A stretch of 64,000 nt of DNA from Agrococcus sediminis (GCF_007923295.1 NZ_VOIR01000015.1:14161-78160), one strand, 5' to 3'. Counted from the first letter of the stretch, positions 23,373 through 32,954 are shown. Notes: generated by a model from the letters alone, not told the origin. Numbers and translations are program-made.

Positions 23373-24878
23373 ATGCAGCACCATGATGTGAGAGCCCGCA
23401 AGAGCGCCGAGAACCTGCCCCGCGAGGAGCAGCTCGCCTGGAAGATCGCCCAGGTCGCCGTCGACCCGGTCGAGGTCGAGGCCGAGGTCGTCGAGATGAT
23501 CGCGAACCGCATCATCGACAACGCGTCGGTGGCGATCGCGAGCCTCAACCGCCCGCCGGTCGTGTCGGCCCGCGAGCAGGCGCAGCGCCACCCGTACGAG
23601 CCCGGTGCCGCGGTCTACGGCATCGAGGACCGCGTGAGCCCCGAGTGGGCCGCCTGGGCGAACGGCGTCGCCGTGCGCGAGCTCGACTACCACGACACGT
23701 TCCTGGCCGCCGACTACTCCCACCCGGGCGACAACATCCCGCCGATCCTCGCGGTCGCGCAGCACGTCGGCTGCGACGGGCGCGCGCTCGTGCGCGGCAT
23801 CGCGACCGGCTACGAGATCCAGGTCGACCTCGTGCGCGCGATCAGCCTCCACAAGCACAAGATCGACCACGTCGCCCACCTCGGCCCGTCGGCCGCCGCC
23901 GGCATCGGCACGATGCTCGGCCTCGAGGCCGAGACGATCTTCCAGGCGGTCGGCCAGGCGCTGCACACCACGACCGCCACCCGCCAGTCGCGCAAGGGCG
24001 AGATCTCCACGTGGAAGGCGCACGCCCCCGCGTTCGCCGGGAAGATGGCGGTCGAGTCGGTCGACCGCGCCATGCGCGGCCAGACGAGCCCCGTGCCGAT
24101 CTACGAGGGCGAGGACGGCGTGATCGCCTGGCTGCTCGACGGCTGGGAGGGCGCCTACCAGGTGCCACTGCCCGCGCCGGGCGAGCCCAAGCGCGGCATC
24201 CTCGACACGTACACGAAGGAGCACTCGGCCGAGTACCAGGCGCAGGCCTGGATCGACCTCGCGCGCAAGCTCGGCGCCGAGCGCCCCGAGCTGCGCGACC
24301 CCGAGAACGTCGCGTCGATCGTGCTGCACACGAGCCACCACACGCACTACGTCATCGGCTCGGGCGCCAACGACCCGCAGAAGTACGACCCGACGGCCTC
24401 GCGCGAGACCCTCGACCACTCGATCCCGTACATCGTCGCGGTCGCGCTGCAGGACGGCGGCTGGCACCACGTCGACTCCTACGCGCCCGAGCGCGCCGCC
24501 CGGCCGGACACGGTCGAGCTGTGGAACAAGATCTCCACGCTCGAGGACCCGGTGTGGACGGAGCGCTACCACGACCCGGACCCCGACAAGAAGGCGTTCG
24601 GCGGCCGCATCGTCATCACGCTCACCTCGGGCGAGACGATCGAGGACGAGATCTCGGTGGCGGATGCGCACCCGGCGGGCGCGCGCCCGTTCGGCCGGGC
24701 GGAGTACGTGCAGAAGCTGCGCACGCTCGCGCAGGGGATCATCGACGACGCCGAGATCGACCGCTTCCTCGGGCTCGTCGAGCGCCTGCCCGAGCTGACG
24801 GCCGAGGAGGTACGGCAGCTCAACGTCGTCGCGCCCGCGGGCACCGTCGACGCCGGCACGACGCAGGGCATCTTCTAG
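23373..24878 (+). CDS. prpD: 2-methylcitrate dehydratase PrpD
   Basis: The product has 501 residues, the normal PrpD size. It dehydrates 2-methylcitrate to 2-methyl-cis-aconitate in the methylcitrate cycle, which consumes propionyl-CoA from odd-chain fatty acids, cholesterol-like lipids and branched amino acids. Family blocks include [61 protein letters not shown] and [15 protein letters not shown]. The ATG at 23373 follows TAGGCT by 7 nt. The TAG stop overlaps the GTG of prpB, so the two are translationally coupled. No prpR-type regulator is adjacent. Confidence 0.95.
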   Translation: MQHHDVRARKSAENLPREEQLAWKIAQVAVDPVEVEAEVVEMIANRIIDNASVAIASLNRPPVVSAREQAQRHPYEPGAAVYGIEDRVSPEWAAWANGVAVRELDYHDTFLAADYSHPGDNIPPILAVAQHVGCDGRALVRGIATGYEIQVDLVRAISLHKHKIDHVAHLGPSAAAGIGTMLGLEAETIFQAVGQALHTTTATRQSRKGEISTWKAHAPAFAGKMAVESVDRAMRGQTSPVPIYEGEDGVIAWLLDGWEGAYQVPLPAPGEPKRGILDTYTKEHSAEYQAQAWIDLARKLGAERPELRDPENVASIVLHTSHHTHYVIGSGANDPQKYDPTASRETLDHSIPYIVAVALQDGGWHHVDSYAPERAARPDTVELWNKISTLEDPVWTERYHDPDPDKKAFGGRIVITLTSGETIEDEISVADAHPAGARPFGRAEYVQKLRTLAQGIIDDAEIDRFLGLVERLPELTAEEVRQLNVVAPAGTVDAGTTQGIF

Positions 24879-25801
24879 TGCTGTCGACCAGCGTCACCCC
24901 GAACGAGAAGCGCAAGGCGCTGCGGGCGGGCCTCGCGTCCGGCACGCTGCAGCGCTTCCCGGGAGCCTTCACGCCGCTGTCGGCGCCGCTCATCCAGCAG
25001 CTCGGCTTCGAGGGCGCCTACATCTCGGGCGCCGTCATGGCGGCCGAGCTGGGGCTGCCCGACATCGGCCTGACGACGCTCACCGAGGTAGCCCAGCGCG
25101 GCCGCGAGATCTCGCGCATGACCGACCTGCCGACGCTCATCGACGCCGACACGGGCTTCGGCGAGGCGATGAACGTCGCGCGCGCCGTGCACGAGCTCGA
25201 GGACGCAGGCGTCTCGGGCCTCCACCTCGAGGACCAGGTCAACCCCAAGCGGTGCGGCCACCTCGACGGCAAGGAGGTCGTTCCGCTCGACCACGCGGTG
25301 CAGCGCATCGCCGCCGCCGTCGCCGCCCGCCGCGACAGCGACCTGCTCATCATGGCCCGCACCGACATCCGCGGCGTCGCGGGGCTCGAGGCCGCGAAGG
25401 ACCGCGCGAAGGCCCTCGAGGCCGCCGGCGCCGACGCGATCTTCCCCGAGGCGATGGCCACGCTCGAGGAGTTCGCGGCGATCCGCGAGGCCGTCGACGT
25501 GCCGATCCTCGCCAACATGACCGAGTTCGGCAAGAGCGCGCTCTTCACGCACCAGCAGCTGCAGGACGTGGGGGTGAACATCGCCATCCACCCGGTGTCG
25601 CTGCTGCGCATCGCGATGGGCGCGATCGAGCGCGAGCTCGGCGTGCTGGCCGAGACGGGCACCCTCGAGGGCGCGGTCGAGCGCATGCAGACGCGCGCGC
25701 GGCTCTACGAGCTCAACGACTACGCCGCCTACAGCGCCTTCGACGAGGGCGTGTTCGACTTCGAGGTGCCCGGTCGCCTCATCGGGGGCGCGCACGGATG
25801 A
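24878..25801 (+). CDS. prpB: 2-methylisocitrate lyase PrpB
   Basis: The product has 307 residues from the GTG that overlaps the prpD stop (TAGTG). It splits 2-methylisocitrate to pyruvate and succinate. The isocitrate lyase/PEP mutase signature is PKRCGHLDGK (residues 123-132), and LIDADTGFGE and ARTDIRGVAGLEAA supply metal and substrate contacts. It ends in ATGA overlap with the next gene, so prpD, prpB and the OYE-type gene form a coupled three-gene unit. Confidence 0.95.
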   Translation: MLSTSVTPNEKRKALRAGLASGTLQRFPGAFTPLSAPLIQQLGFEGAYISGAVMAAELGLPDIGLTTLTEVAQRGREISRMTDLPTLIDADTGFGEAMNVARAVHELEDAGVSGLHLEDQVNPKRCGHLDGKEVVPLDHAVQRIAAAVAARRDSDLLIMARTDIRGVAGLEAAKDRAKALEAAGADAIFPEAMATLEEFAAIREAVDVPILANMTEFGKSALFTHQQLQDVGVNIAIHPVSLLRIAMGAIERELGVLAETGTLEGAVERMQTRARLYELNDYAAYSAFDEGVFDFEVPGRLIGGAHG

Positions 25802-26877
25802 GCCTGCTCTTCTCGCCCGTCACGGTGGGCGCCGTCGAGGTGCGCAACCGCGCCTGGGTCTCGCCCATGTGCCAGTACTCGTGCGAGCAGCTCGACGGCG
25901 TGCCCGGCCAGTGGCACCTCGAGCACCTCGCCTCCTTCGCGCGCGGCGGCGCGGGCCTCGTCATGACCGAGGCCGCCGCGGTCGTGCCCGAGGGCCGCAT
26001 CTCGCCGCAGGACGCCGGCATCTGGGACGACGAGCAAGGCGAGGCGTGGGCCGTGATCGCCGAGCGCATCCGCGCCCACGGCGCCGTGCCCGCCATCCAG
26101 CTCGCCCATGCCGGCCGCAAGGCATCCACCTACCGCCCGTGGAGCGGCCGAGGCAGCGTGCCGCAGGGCGAGGGCGGCTGGCAGACGGTCAGCGCGGGCG
26201 CGGATGCGTTCGGCCGGTTCGCGCCGCCGCGCGCGCTGGGTGCCGACGAGGTGGCGCAGCTGCCGGAGCGCTTCGCCGAGGGCGCCCGACGCGCCGCGGC
26301 TGCGGGCTTCGACGCGATCGAGGTCCACGCCGCGCACGGCTACCTGCTGCACCAGTTCCTCTCGCCACTCACCAACCACCGCGACGACGAGTGGGGGCCC
26401 GACGCCGACGGCCTCCGCGTCGAGCTGCTGCGCCGCGTCGTCGCGGCCGTGCGCGAGGCGGCGCCGGACGCCGCGCTCATGGTGCGCCTCAGCGCCTCCG
26501 ACTGGGTCGAGGGCGGCATCGACACGCGCCTCACGATCGAGCACGTGCGCGCCGCCGCCGACGCGGGCGCCGACTGGTTCGACCTCTCCTCCGGCGGGCT
26601 CGACCCGCGCCAGGAGATCCCGCTCGGGCCCGGCTACCAGGTGCACTTCGCCCGCGACGTGCGCGCCGCGACGGGCCTGCCCGTCAACGCCGTCGGGCTC
26701 ATCGACGAGCCGTCGCACGCCGAGCAGCTGCTCGCCGAGGGCGACGCCGACGCGGTGATGCTCGCGCGCGCGTGGCTGCGCAACCCGCACTGGGCCCTCG
26801 CGGCCGAGGCCGCCCTCGACGGCGAGCCCGACGCATCCGTCTGGCCTCCGCAGTACACGAGGGCGCGGCAGGCCTAG
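25798..26877 (+). CDS. NADH:flavin oxidoreductase, YqjM-type old yellow enzyme
   Basis: The product is a 359-residue FMN-dependent ene-reductase. Cys25 in SPMCQYSC is the redox-modulating cysteine of the YqjM subgroup. His177 and His180 (EVHAAHGYLLHQFLSP) bind the carbonyl of the substrate, and SSGGLDPRQ and GDADAVMLARAWLRNPHW hold FMN phosphate. It is fused to the prp operon by an ATGA overlap, which is not part of the textbook methylcitrate cycle. It may detoxify or recycle unsaturated intermediates of the pathway. Sequence 26878-27026 after it carries only a promoter-like TAAGGT and the ribosome site of the next gene. Confidence 0.92.
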   Translation: MSLLFSPVTVGAVEVRNRAWVSPMCQYSCEQLDGVPGQWHLEHLASFARGGAGLVMTEAAAVVPEGRISPQDAGIWDDEQGEAWAVIAERIRAHGAVPAIQLAHAGRKASTYRPWSGRGSVPQGEGGWQTVSAGADAFGRFAPPRALGADEVAQLPERFAEGARRAAAAGFDAIEVHAAHGYLLHQFLSPLTNHRDDEWGPDADGLRVELLRRVVAAVREAAPDAALMVRLSASDWVEGGIDTRLTIEHVRAAADAGADWFDLSSGGLDPRQEIPLGPGYQVHFARDVRAATGLPVNAVGLIDEPSHAEQLLAEGDADAVMLARAWLRNPHWALAAEAALDGEPDASVWPPQYTRARQA

Positions 26878-27026
26878 TCGCACTCTCGGCCCCGCTCCGC
26901 GCCGAGCCGTTCGCCTCCGTGCCGTAAGGTGCAAGGCGACTGCTCAGCGCGGAGCGAGGCCGACTGATCCCGATCGGATCGCGGCATCCCGCGCGGATGG
27001 CGGCTCCCTAGACACAAGGAGACGGG

Positions 27027-28190
27027 ATGACGATCGATCTGGCCACCTACGCCCTCAGCGACGACGAGCTGACGCTCGCGGAGACCATCCGCGACTTCGC
27101 CGACCGCGTCGTGGCGCCCGTCTCGTACGAGGCCGACCGCACGAAGACGCTCCCGATGGACGTCGTCGCCCAGATGGGCGAGATGGGCCTGTTCGGCATC
27201 CCCTTCCCCGAGGAGCACGGCGGCCAGGGCGGCGACTACTTCGCCCTCTGCCTCGCCATCGAGGCGCTCGCGCGCGTCGACCAGTCGATCGCCATCACGC
27301 TCGAGGCGGGCGTGAGCCTCGGCGCCATGCCCGTGTTCCGCTTCGGCACGCCCGAGCAGCAGGCCGAGCTGCTGCCCCCGCTGCTCGAGGGCACCGCGCT
27401 GGCCGGCTTCGGCCTCACCGAGCCCGGCGCCGGCTCCGACGCGGGCGCGACCCGCACGACCGCGCGCCTCGACGGCGACGAGTGGGTCATCAACGGCGCG
27501 AAGCAGTTCATCACCAACTCGGGCACGCCGATCACCAAGTTCGTGACCGTCACGGCCGTCACGGGCGAGCAGGACGGCCGCAAGGAGATCTCGACGATCA
27601 TCGTGCCGAACGGCACTCCGGGCTTCACCGTCGACCCCGGCTATGACAAGGTCGGCTGGCACGCCTCCGACACGCATCCGCTCACCTTCTCCGACGCGCG
27701 CGTGCCCGCGGCGAACCTGCTGGGGGAGCGCGGCCGCGGCTTCGCCAACTTCCTGCACATCCTCGACGAGGGGCGCATCGCGATCGCGGCGCTCGCGACC
27801 GGCGCGGCCGAGGGCTGCCTCGAGGCCGCGGTCGACTACGCGAAGCAGCGCACGGTCTTCGGCGAGCCGCTGTCGACCCGCCAGAGCATCCAGTTCACGC
27901 TCGCGCGCATGCAGGCGCGCGTGCACAGCGCGCGCCTCGCGTGGCACCACGCGGCGCGCCTGCGCGACGCCGGCAAGCCGTTCAAGACCGAGGCGGCGAT
28001 CGCCAAGCTCACCGCGAGCGACGCCGCGATGGACAATGCGCGCGAGGCGACGCAGATCTTCGGCGGCAACGGCTTCATGAACGAGTACCCGGTGGCGCGG
28101 CACTTCCGCGACTCGAAGATCCTCGAGATCGGCGAGGGAACGAGCGAGGTGCAGCTGCTGGTGGTGGCGCGGGCGCTCGGCGTGGCCTGA
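27027..28190 (+). CDS. Acyl-CoA dehydrogenase
   Basis: The product is a 387-residue FAD enzyme that introduces a 2,3 double bond into acyl-CoA. The flavin region is GFGLTEPGAGSDAGATRT. The substrate loop is GWHASDTHPLTFSDARVP. The C-terminal domain has TVFGEPLSTRQSIQF and IFGGNGFMNEYPV. The catalytic base is the Glu of IGEGTSEVQ near residue 370. AAGGAGA lies 6 nt before the ATG. Its position between prpDB and prpC suggests feeding of propionyl-CoA through short or branched acyl-CoA oxidation. Chain-length preference cannot be read from the sequence. Confidence 0.93.
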   Translation: MTIDLATYALSDDELTLAETIRDFADRVVAPVSYEADRTKTLPMDVVAQMGEMGLFGIPFPEEHGGQGGDYFALCLAIEALARVDQSIAITLEAGVSLGAMPVFRFGTPEQQAELLPPLLEGTALAGFGLTEPGAGSDAGATRTTARLDGDEWVINGAKQFITNSGTPITKFVTVTAVTGEQDGRKEISTIIVPNGTPGFTVDPGYDKVGWHASDTHPLTFSDARVPAANLLGERGRGFANFLHILDEGRIAIAALATGAAEGCLEAAVDYAKQRTVFGEPLSTRQSIQFTLARMQARVHSARLAWHHAARLRDAGKPFKTEAAIAKLTASDAAMDNAREATQIFGGNGFMNEYPVARHFRDSKILEIGEGTSEVQLLVVARALGVA

Positions 28191-28200
28191 GCCGCGGCAT

Positions 28201-28535
28201 CCCGTTGGTCGAGTAGGCCGCGTCACCCCGTCGGTCGAGTAGGTCGCGCAGCGGCCGTATCGAGACCGCGCTCGGCTTCGTCTCGATACGGCCCTGCGGA
28301 CCTACTCGACGAACGGGTGGGGAGCGGCCGTACCTCGCCCCGTTGGTCGAGTAGGCCGCGGAGCGGCCGTATCGAGACCGCAGCACCCCGTTGGTCGAGT
28401 AGGCCGCGGAGCGGCCGTATCGAGGCCGCGCTCGGCTTCGTCTCGATACGGCCCTGCGGGCCTACTCGACGAACGGGGATGCGGGCCTACTCGACGAACG
28501 GGGAGGCCCTGCGGGCCTACTCGACGAACGGGGGG
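28201..28535. repeat. Cluster of hairpin repeats in both orientations
   Basis: At least eight whole or partial copies fill the 345-bp space between two convergent genes. One orientation reads GTTGGTCGAGTA-GGCCGC-GGA-GCGGCC-GTATCGAGAC (for example from 28341 and 28390). The other reads GTCTCGATAC-GGCCC-TGC-GGGCC-TACTCGACGAACGGG (for example from 28440). Neighbouring inverted copies could form a long stem. No gene is present here. Confidence 0.9.
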
Positions 28536-30503
28536 CTACTCGGCCGGGGGCTCGGCCCGGCGACGCCGCTCCCGCTCCTCCTCGCCGACGACGAGCGCGT
28601 TGTCGCCGGAGGCGGTGTGGTCGGGGCGATCCGGGCCCTTCGGCTGGATGCGACCGGGGTCGAGGGTGCGCTGCACGCCCTGGGCGTCGATCGGCCCGGT
28701 CGTCGCATCCGTGTACCACTCGGTGAGCGCCGGGTCGTCGGTGTCGAGCCATGCGCCCGCGCCGTCGTCGGCGTGCACGCCGCTCGAGCCGAAGACGAAG
28801 TCGTCGCCGTGCTCCTCGATGCCGAGCCGCACGCCCTGCGCGATCGCCGCCTTCGCGTACTTGTGGCGCAGCATGTAGGGGTCGGTGCGCAGGTCCTTCG
28901 CCCAGGCGACCATGATGCCGATCACCACGAACGCGAACGGCAGCGCCGTCACGACCATGAGCGACTGCACGCCGCTGAGCGCCTCCTCGCCGCCGGCGAC
29001 GAGCAGCGTCGCGGCGGTCGCGCCGAGCAGCACTCCCCACGTGATGGTCACCCAGCGGCTCGGCTCGGGCTTGCCGCCCTGGCTCATCGACGCCATCACG
29101 ATCGACGCCGAGTCGGCGGAGGTGACGAAGAAGATGACGATCGACACGAGCGCGAGGATCGACGTGATGACGCCGAACGGCAGGTTGCCGAGCATCGCGA
29201 AGAGCATCGCCTCCGACGAGCCTGCCTCGCTGATGCCGAGCCCGGCCGCCTCCATCGACATCGACGTGCCGCCGACGATCGTGAACCAGACGAGGCAGAC
29301 GGCCGACGGCACGACCACGACGACGGTGACGAACTCGCGCAGGGTGCGGCCGCGGGAGATCTTCGCGACGAACATCCCGACGAACGGTGTCCACGACACC
29401 CACCACGCCCAGTAGTAGGTGGTCCAGGCGGAGAGGAACGCGGCCGAGTCCTCGCTCTGCGCGGGGTTGCGCATGAGCATCGTGCCGAGGTCCTCGAAGA
29501 AGGCGACCGTGACCGACGGCAGCAGGTTCAGCAGCAGGAGCGTCGGGCCGGCGACCAGCACGAAGACCCCGAGCACGCCGGCCACGACCATGTTGATGTT
29601 CGACAGGGCCCGGATGCCGCGCTTGATGCCCGAGACGGCCGAGACCACGAAGAGGGCCGTGAGCACCGCGATGGTGCCGATGAGGAAGGCGTTGCCGACC
29701 TCGCCGATGCCCGCGACCATCTCGAAGCCGCGGCCGATCTGCAGCGCGCCGATGCCGAGCGAGATGGCGGTGCCGCCGAGCGTGACGATGATCGCGAAGA
29801 CGTCGACGAGCTGGCCGAGCCAGCCCTCGGTGCGCTGGCCGAAGATGGGCGTGAAGATCGCCGAGATCAGCGGCGAGCGCCCGCGGCGGTAGGCGCCGTA
29901 GGCGATCGCGCCGCCCACGAGCGCGTAGTACGCCCACGCCATCGGTCCCCAGTGGAGCAGCGTCTGCGCGAGCGCGGAGTGCATCGCGTCGACGGTGCCG
30001 GGCTCAGCGTCGAAGCCGTGCGGGGGAGCGAGGAAGTAGGTGAGCGGCTCCATGGGGCCGTAGAAGAGCAGGCCGATGCCGATGCCGGCCGAGAAGAGCA
30101 TCGCGATCCAGGAGACGGTCGAGAACTCGGGCTCCTCGTCGTCGGAGCCGAGCCGCACGCCGCCGGTGCGGCCGTAGCCGACGAACATCATGAAGACGGT
30201 GATCGCGATCGTGAGCGCCCCGAAGAGCCAGCCGAAGTTCGTCGTCACCCAGCCGAGCGAGGCCGAGCCGGTCGCCTGGATGCTCGCCGGGTCGAGGATG
30301 CCCCAGACGATGACGGCGGCGATGAAGGCGCCGGCGATCGCGAACACGGCCCAGTTCGTGCCGAAGGTGCGGCCGGTGCGCTCGACGCCGATGCCGGGGA
30401 TGAGCGCAGGATGCACGAGGCCGGGCTCCGTCACCTCCCGGATGACCTGCCGCACGGGGGTGCGGCGCGGATGCTCAGGGGTCGTGGGCGGCGTCTCGGC
30501 CAT
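28536..30503 (-). CDS. BCCT-family betaine/choline/carnitine transporter
   Basis: The product has 655 residues with 12 predicted helices. The BCCT signature region is WTTYYWAWWVSWTPFVGMFVAK, and GLLFYGPMEP and GFDAEPGTVDAMHSALAQTLLHWG also fit the family. It imports a quaternary ammonium osmolyte or related compound with Na+ or H+. The C-terminal about 110 residues are hydrophilic and may sense osmotic or ionic conditions, as in BetP-type transporters. It is divergent from prpC across a 227-bp region that holds the inverted repeat at 30651. It is unlikely to belong to propionate metabolism. Confidence 0.92.
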   Translation of the reverse strand: MAETPPTTPEHPRRTPVRQVIREVTEPGLVHPALIPGIGVERTGRTFGTNWAVFAIAGAFIAAVIVWGILDPASIQATGSASLGWVTTNFGWLFGALTIAITVFMMFVGYGRTGGVRLGSDDEEPEFSTVSWIAMLFSAGIGIGLLFYGPMEPLTYFLAPPHGFDAEPGTVDAMHSALAQTLLHWGPMAWAYYALVGGAIAYGAYRRGRSPLISAIFTPIFGQRTEGWLGQLVDVFAIIVTLGGTAISLGIGALQIGRGFEMVAGIGEVGNAFLIGTIAVLTALFVVSAVSGIKRGIRALSNINMVVAGVLGVFVLVAGPTLLLLNLLPSVTVAFFEDLGTMLMRNPAQSEDSAAFLSAWTTYYWAWWVSWTPFVGMFVAKISRGRTLREFVTVVVVVPSAVCLVWFTIVGGTSMSMEAAGLGISEAGSSEAMLFAMLGNLPFGVITSILALVSIVIFFVTSADSASIVMASMSQGGKPEPSRWVTITWGVLLGATAATLLVAGGEEALSGVQSLMVVTALPFAFVVIGIMVAWAKDLRTDPYMLRHKYAKAAIAQGVRLGIEEHGDDFVFGSSGVHADDGAGAWLDTDDPALTEWYTDATTGPIDAQGVQRTLDPGRIQPKGPDRPDHTASGDNALVVGEEERERRRRAEPPAE

Positions 30504-30650
30504 GGCGTCTCAGCTCGTCTCGTGTCGTTCGGTGCGGTCTCGTTCCAGCCCTCGCGGGCGACAGGCGACGCTATCGCGGGCCTCCGGCGCATCCTGCGAG
30601 CATCGATCGATCGTTGCGGCATCGTGATGGGCGCGGCCGGGCCCAGACGT

Positions 30651-30667
30651 CGTTCGCCGGGCGAACG
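30651..30667. promoter_or_regulatory. Inverted repeat upstream of prpC
   Basis: CGTTCGCC and GGCGAACG are separated by one G. The site is 21 bp upstream of a -10-like TAGAGT (30689-30694) and 64 bp before the prpC ATG. It is a candidate operator for a propionate or osmolyte regulator; no regulator gene is adjacent. Confidence 0.45.
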
Positions 30668-30730
30668 ATCTTCGGAGCGGCCGTGCCCTAGAGTCGGATC
30701 GCGCCCCACACCTGTTCACCGAGGAGCACC

Positions 30731-31903
30731 ATGACCCAGCCCGAGGCCCAGCCCGAGATCAAGAAGGGGCTTGCCGGCGTCGTCGCCGACACCACCGAGA
30801 TCTCGAAGGTCAACCCCGACACGAACTCGCTGCTCTACCGCGGCTACCCGGTGCAGGAGCTCGCCGCGACGCAGCCGTTCGAGGCGGTCGCCTACCTGCT
30901 CTGGCACGGCGAGCTGCCCGACGAGGCCCAGCTGGCCGAGTTCCGCGCGAAGGAGCGCGGGCTGCGGGCGCTGCCCGACAACGTCAGGACGGTCATGGAT
31001 GCGCTGCCCACGACCGCGCACCCGATGGACGTCGTGCGCACGGCCGTCAGCATCGTCGGAGCCAACGACCCCGACGCCGACGACGCATCCACCGACCTCG
31101 ACAAGGCGTTCGCGCTCTTCGCCGTGCTGCCGGCGATCGTCAGCTACGAGCAGCGCCGCCGCCGCGGCGAGCAGCTCGTGCCCCCGCGCGACGACCTCGA
31201 CTACGCCGCGAACTTCCTCTGGATGTCGTTCGGCGAGGAGGCCGACGAGGTCGTCGTCGACGCCTTCAACCAGTCGATGGTGCTCTACGCCGAGCACTCG
31301 TTCAACGCATCCACCTTCACCGCCCGCGTCGTCACGTCGACGCTCGCCGACCTCTACTCCGCGGTCACCGCGGCCGTCGGCGCGCTCAAGGGCCACCTGC
31401 ACGGCGGCGCGAACGAGGCCGTGATGGAGGTCTTCCACGAGGTCGGCGAGCCGTCGAAGGCCGACGCGTGGATGCAGACCGCGCTCGACGAGAAGCGCAA
31501 GATCATGGGCTTCGGGCACCGGGTCTACAAGAACGGCGACTCGCGCGTGCCCACCATGCGCGCCGCGCTCGAGCGGCTCGTCGAGCACTACGACTCGCCG
31601 GAGACGCTCGAGATGTACACGGCGCTCGAGCAGGCGATGGCCGACCGCAAGCCCATCAAGCCCAACCTCGACTTCCCGTCGGGCCCCGCCTACGCGCTCA
31701 TCGGCTTCGACGTGCCGATCTTCACGCCGCTGTTCGTCGCGGCGCGCGTCACCGGCTGGACCGCCCACATCATCGAGCAGCGCGCCAACAACGCGCTCAT
31801 CCGCCCCCTCTCGGCGTACAGCGGCCCCGACGAGCGCCACGTGCCCGGCGTCGACACCGCAGCCCTGCCCGAGGACACGTCCACGATCGAGGAGACCGAA
31901 TGA
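30731..31903 (+). CDS. prpC: 2-methylcitrate synthase / citrate synthase II
   Basis: The product has 390 residues, the size of the short Gram-positive citrate/methylcitrate synthases. It condenses propionyl-CoA (or acetyl-CoA) with oxaloacetate. Catalytic residues are visible: His224 in GALKGHLHGGANE, His263 in GFGHRVYK and Asp314 in NLDFPSGP. AEHSFNAST (His189) is another hallmark. GAGGAG precedes the ATG. The presence of prpD and prpB 6 kb away supports the methylcitrate role. Its stop overlaps the aldo/keto reductase start (ATGA). Confidence 0.92.
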   Translation: MTQPEAQPEIKKGLAGVVADTTEISKVNPDTNSLLYRGYPVQELAATQPFEAVAYLLWHGELPDEAQLAEFRAKERGLRALPDNVRTVMDALPTTAHPMDVVRTAVSIVGANDPDADDASTDLDKAFALFAVLPAIVSYEQRRRRGEQLVPPRDDLDYAANFLWMSFGEEADEVVVDAFNQSMVLYAEHSFNASTFTARVVTSTLADLYSAVTAAVGALKGHLHGGANEAVMEVFHEVGEPSKADAWMQTALDEKRKIMGFGHRVYKNGDSRVPTMRAALERLVEHYDSPETLEMYTALEQAMADRKPIKPNLDFPSGPAYALIGFDVPIFTPLFVAARVTGWTAHIIEQRANNALIRPLSAYSGPDERHVPGVDTAALPEDTSTIEETE

Positions 31904-32730
31904 CCACCATCCCCACCCTGCAGCTCAACGACGGCCGCACGATCCCGCAGCTCGGGTTCGGCGTCTTCAAGGTCGACCCGGCCGAGACCGAGCGCATCGT
32001 CACCGAGGCGCTCGAGGCCGGCTACCGCCACATCGACACCGCCACCATCTACGGCAACGAGGAGGGTGTCGGCCGCGCCCTCGCCGCGAGCGGCATCGCG
32101 CGCGACGAGCTCTACGTCACGACGAAGCTCTGGAACGACAGGCGCGGCGAGGCCGCGGCCCGCGAGGCGCTGGGCGCGAGCCTCGAGATGCTCGGCCTCG
32201 ACCACGTCGACCTCTACCTCATCCACTGGCCGACGCCCGCGAACGGCAGCCCGGTCGAGACCTGGCAGACGCTCGCCGCGATGCGCGATGAGGGCCTCAC
32301 CTCGTCGATCGGCGTCTCGAACTTCGACGAGCGCTACCTGCCCGAGATCCTCGAGACCGGCATCGTGCCGGCGGTCAACCAGATCGAGCTGCACCCGCAG
32401 TTCCAGCAGCGCGCCGCGGTCGAGCTCTCGGCGCAGCACGACATCAAGATCGAGGCCTGGGGCCCGCTCGGCCAGGGCAAGGTCGACTACTCGACCGGCG
32501 TCATCGGCGAGATCGCGCAGCGCCTCGGCGTCTCGTGGGCGCAGGTCACGCTGGCCTGGCACCTCGCCGAGGGCCGCATCGTCTTCCCGAAGTCGAGCAG
32601 CCCCGAGCGCATGGCCGAGAACCTCGCCGCCGCGTCGGTGCAGCTGACGCCCGAGGACATCGCGGCGATCGACGCGCTCGACCAGGGCGCGGCCGGCCGC
32701 GTCTCGGCCGACCCCGCCGAGGTGAGCTGA
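31900..32730 (+). CDS. Aldo/keto reductase coupled to prpC
   Basis: The product has 276 residues of the 2,5-diketo-D-gluconate reductase type. The tetrad is Asp46, Tyr51 (TATIYGNE), Lys76 (VTTKLW) and His109 (YLIHWP). The cofactor site includes VFPKSSSPERMAENL. The ATG overlaps the prpC stop, so the two are co-translated. A role in removing aldehydes such as propionaldehyde or methylglyoxal during propionate growth is an inference from this coupling only. Confidence 0.9.
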   Translation: MTTIPTLQLNDGRTIPQLGFGVFKVDPAETERIVTEALEAGYRHIDTATIYGNEEGVGRALAASGIARDELYVTTKLWNDRRGEAAAREALGASLEMLGLDHVDLYLIHWPTPANGSPVETWQTLAAMRDEGLTSSIGVSNFDERYLPEILETGIVPAVNQIELHPQFQQRAAVELSAQHDIKIEAWGPLGQGKVDYSTGVIGEIAQRLGVSWAQVTLAWHLAEGRIVFPKSSSPERMAENLAAASVQLTPEDIAAIDALDQGAAGRVSADPAEVS

Positions 32731-32778
32731 CCCGACCCCGCCGGGCGGACGCATCCGCCCGCCCCGCTCGGAACCGAT

Positions 32779-32842
32779 CCCGCTCGACGACCCGTTGCAC
32801 CCGGCACGACCCGGTGCACCGGGTCGTCGTCGGTCGAGCGGG
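32779..32842. repeat. Nested palindromic element, copy 3
   Basis: Outer arms CCCGCTCGAC (32779-32788) and GTCGAGCGGG (32833-32842) enclose a perfect 22-bp palindrome at 32806-32827 with core GACCCGGTGCACCGGGTC. The copy lies upstream of the DUF2695 gene. The rest of 32731-32954 shows only the TCCACAGG box. Confidence 0.85.
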
Positions 32843-32895
32843 TCGTTCCGCCGGTCGTCGCCGCGGACGGGGTGAACCGCCGTGCAGCGCGGCCC

Positions 32896-32903
32896 TCCAC
32901 AGG
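32896..32903 (+). promoter_or_regulatory. TCCACAGG box, 51 nt before the DUF2695 start
   Basis: It is identical in sequence and almost identical in distance to the boxes before the AbiEi-like and ComF-like genes. Confidence 0.5.
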
Positions 32904-32954
32904 CGGGCGGATGCGCCGCACGGGCCGGGCGGGAGGTCTGCGACCGTGCGCGGC

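Noticed and set aside
22590-24671. Minus-strand open frame running through prpD
   Set aside because: Only the part from 23252 down has a signal peptide, lipobox and ribosome site; the rest is antisense to prpD.
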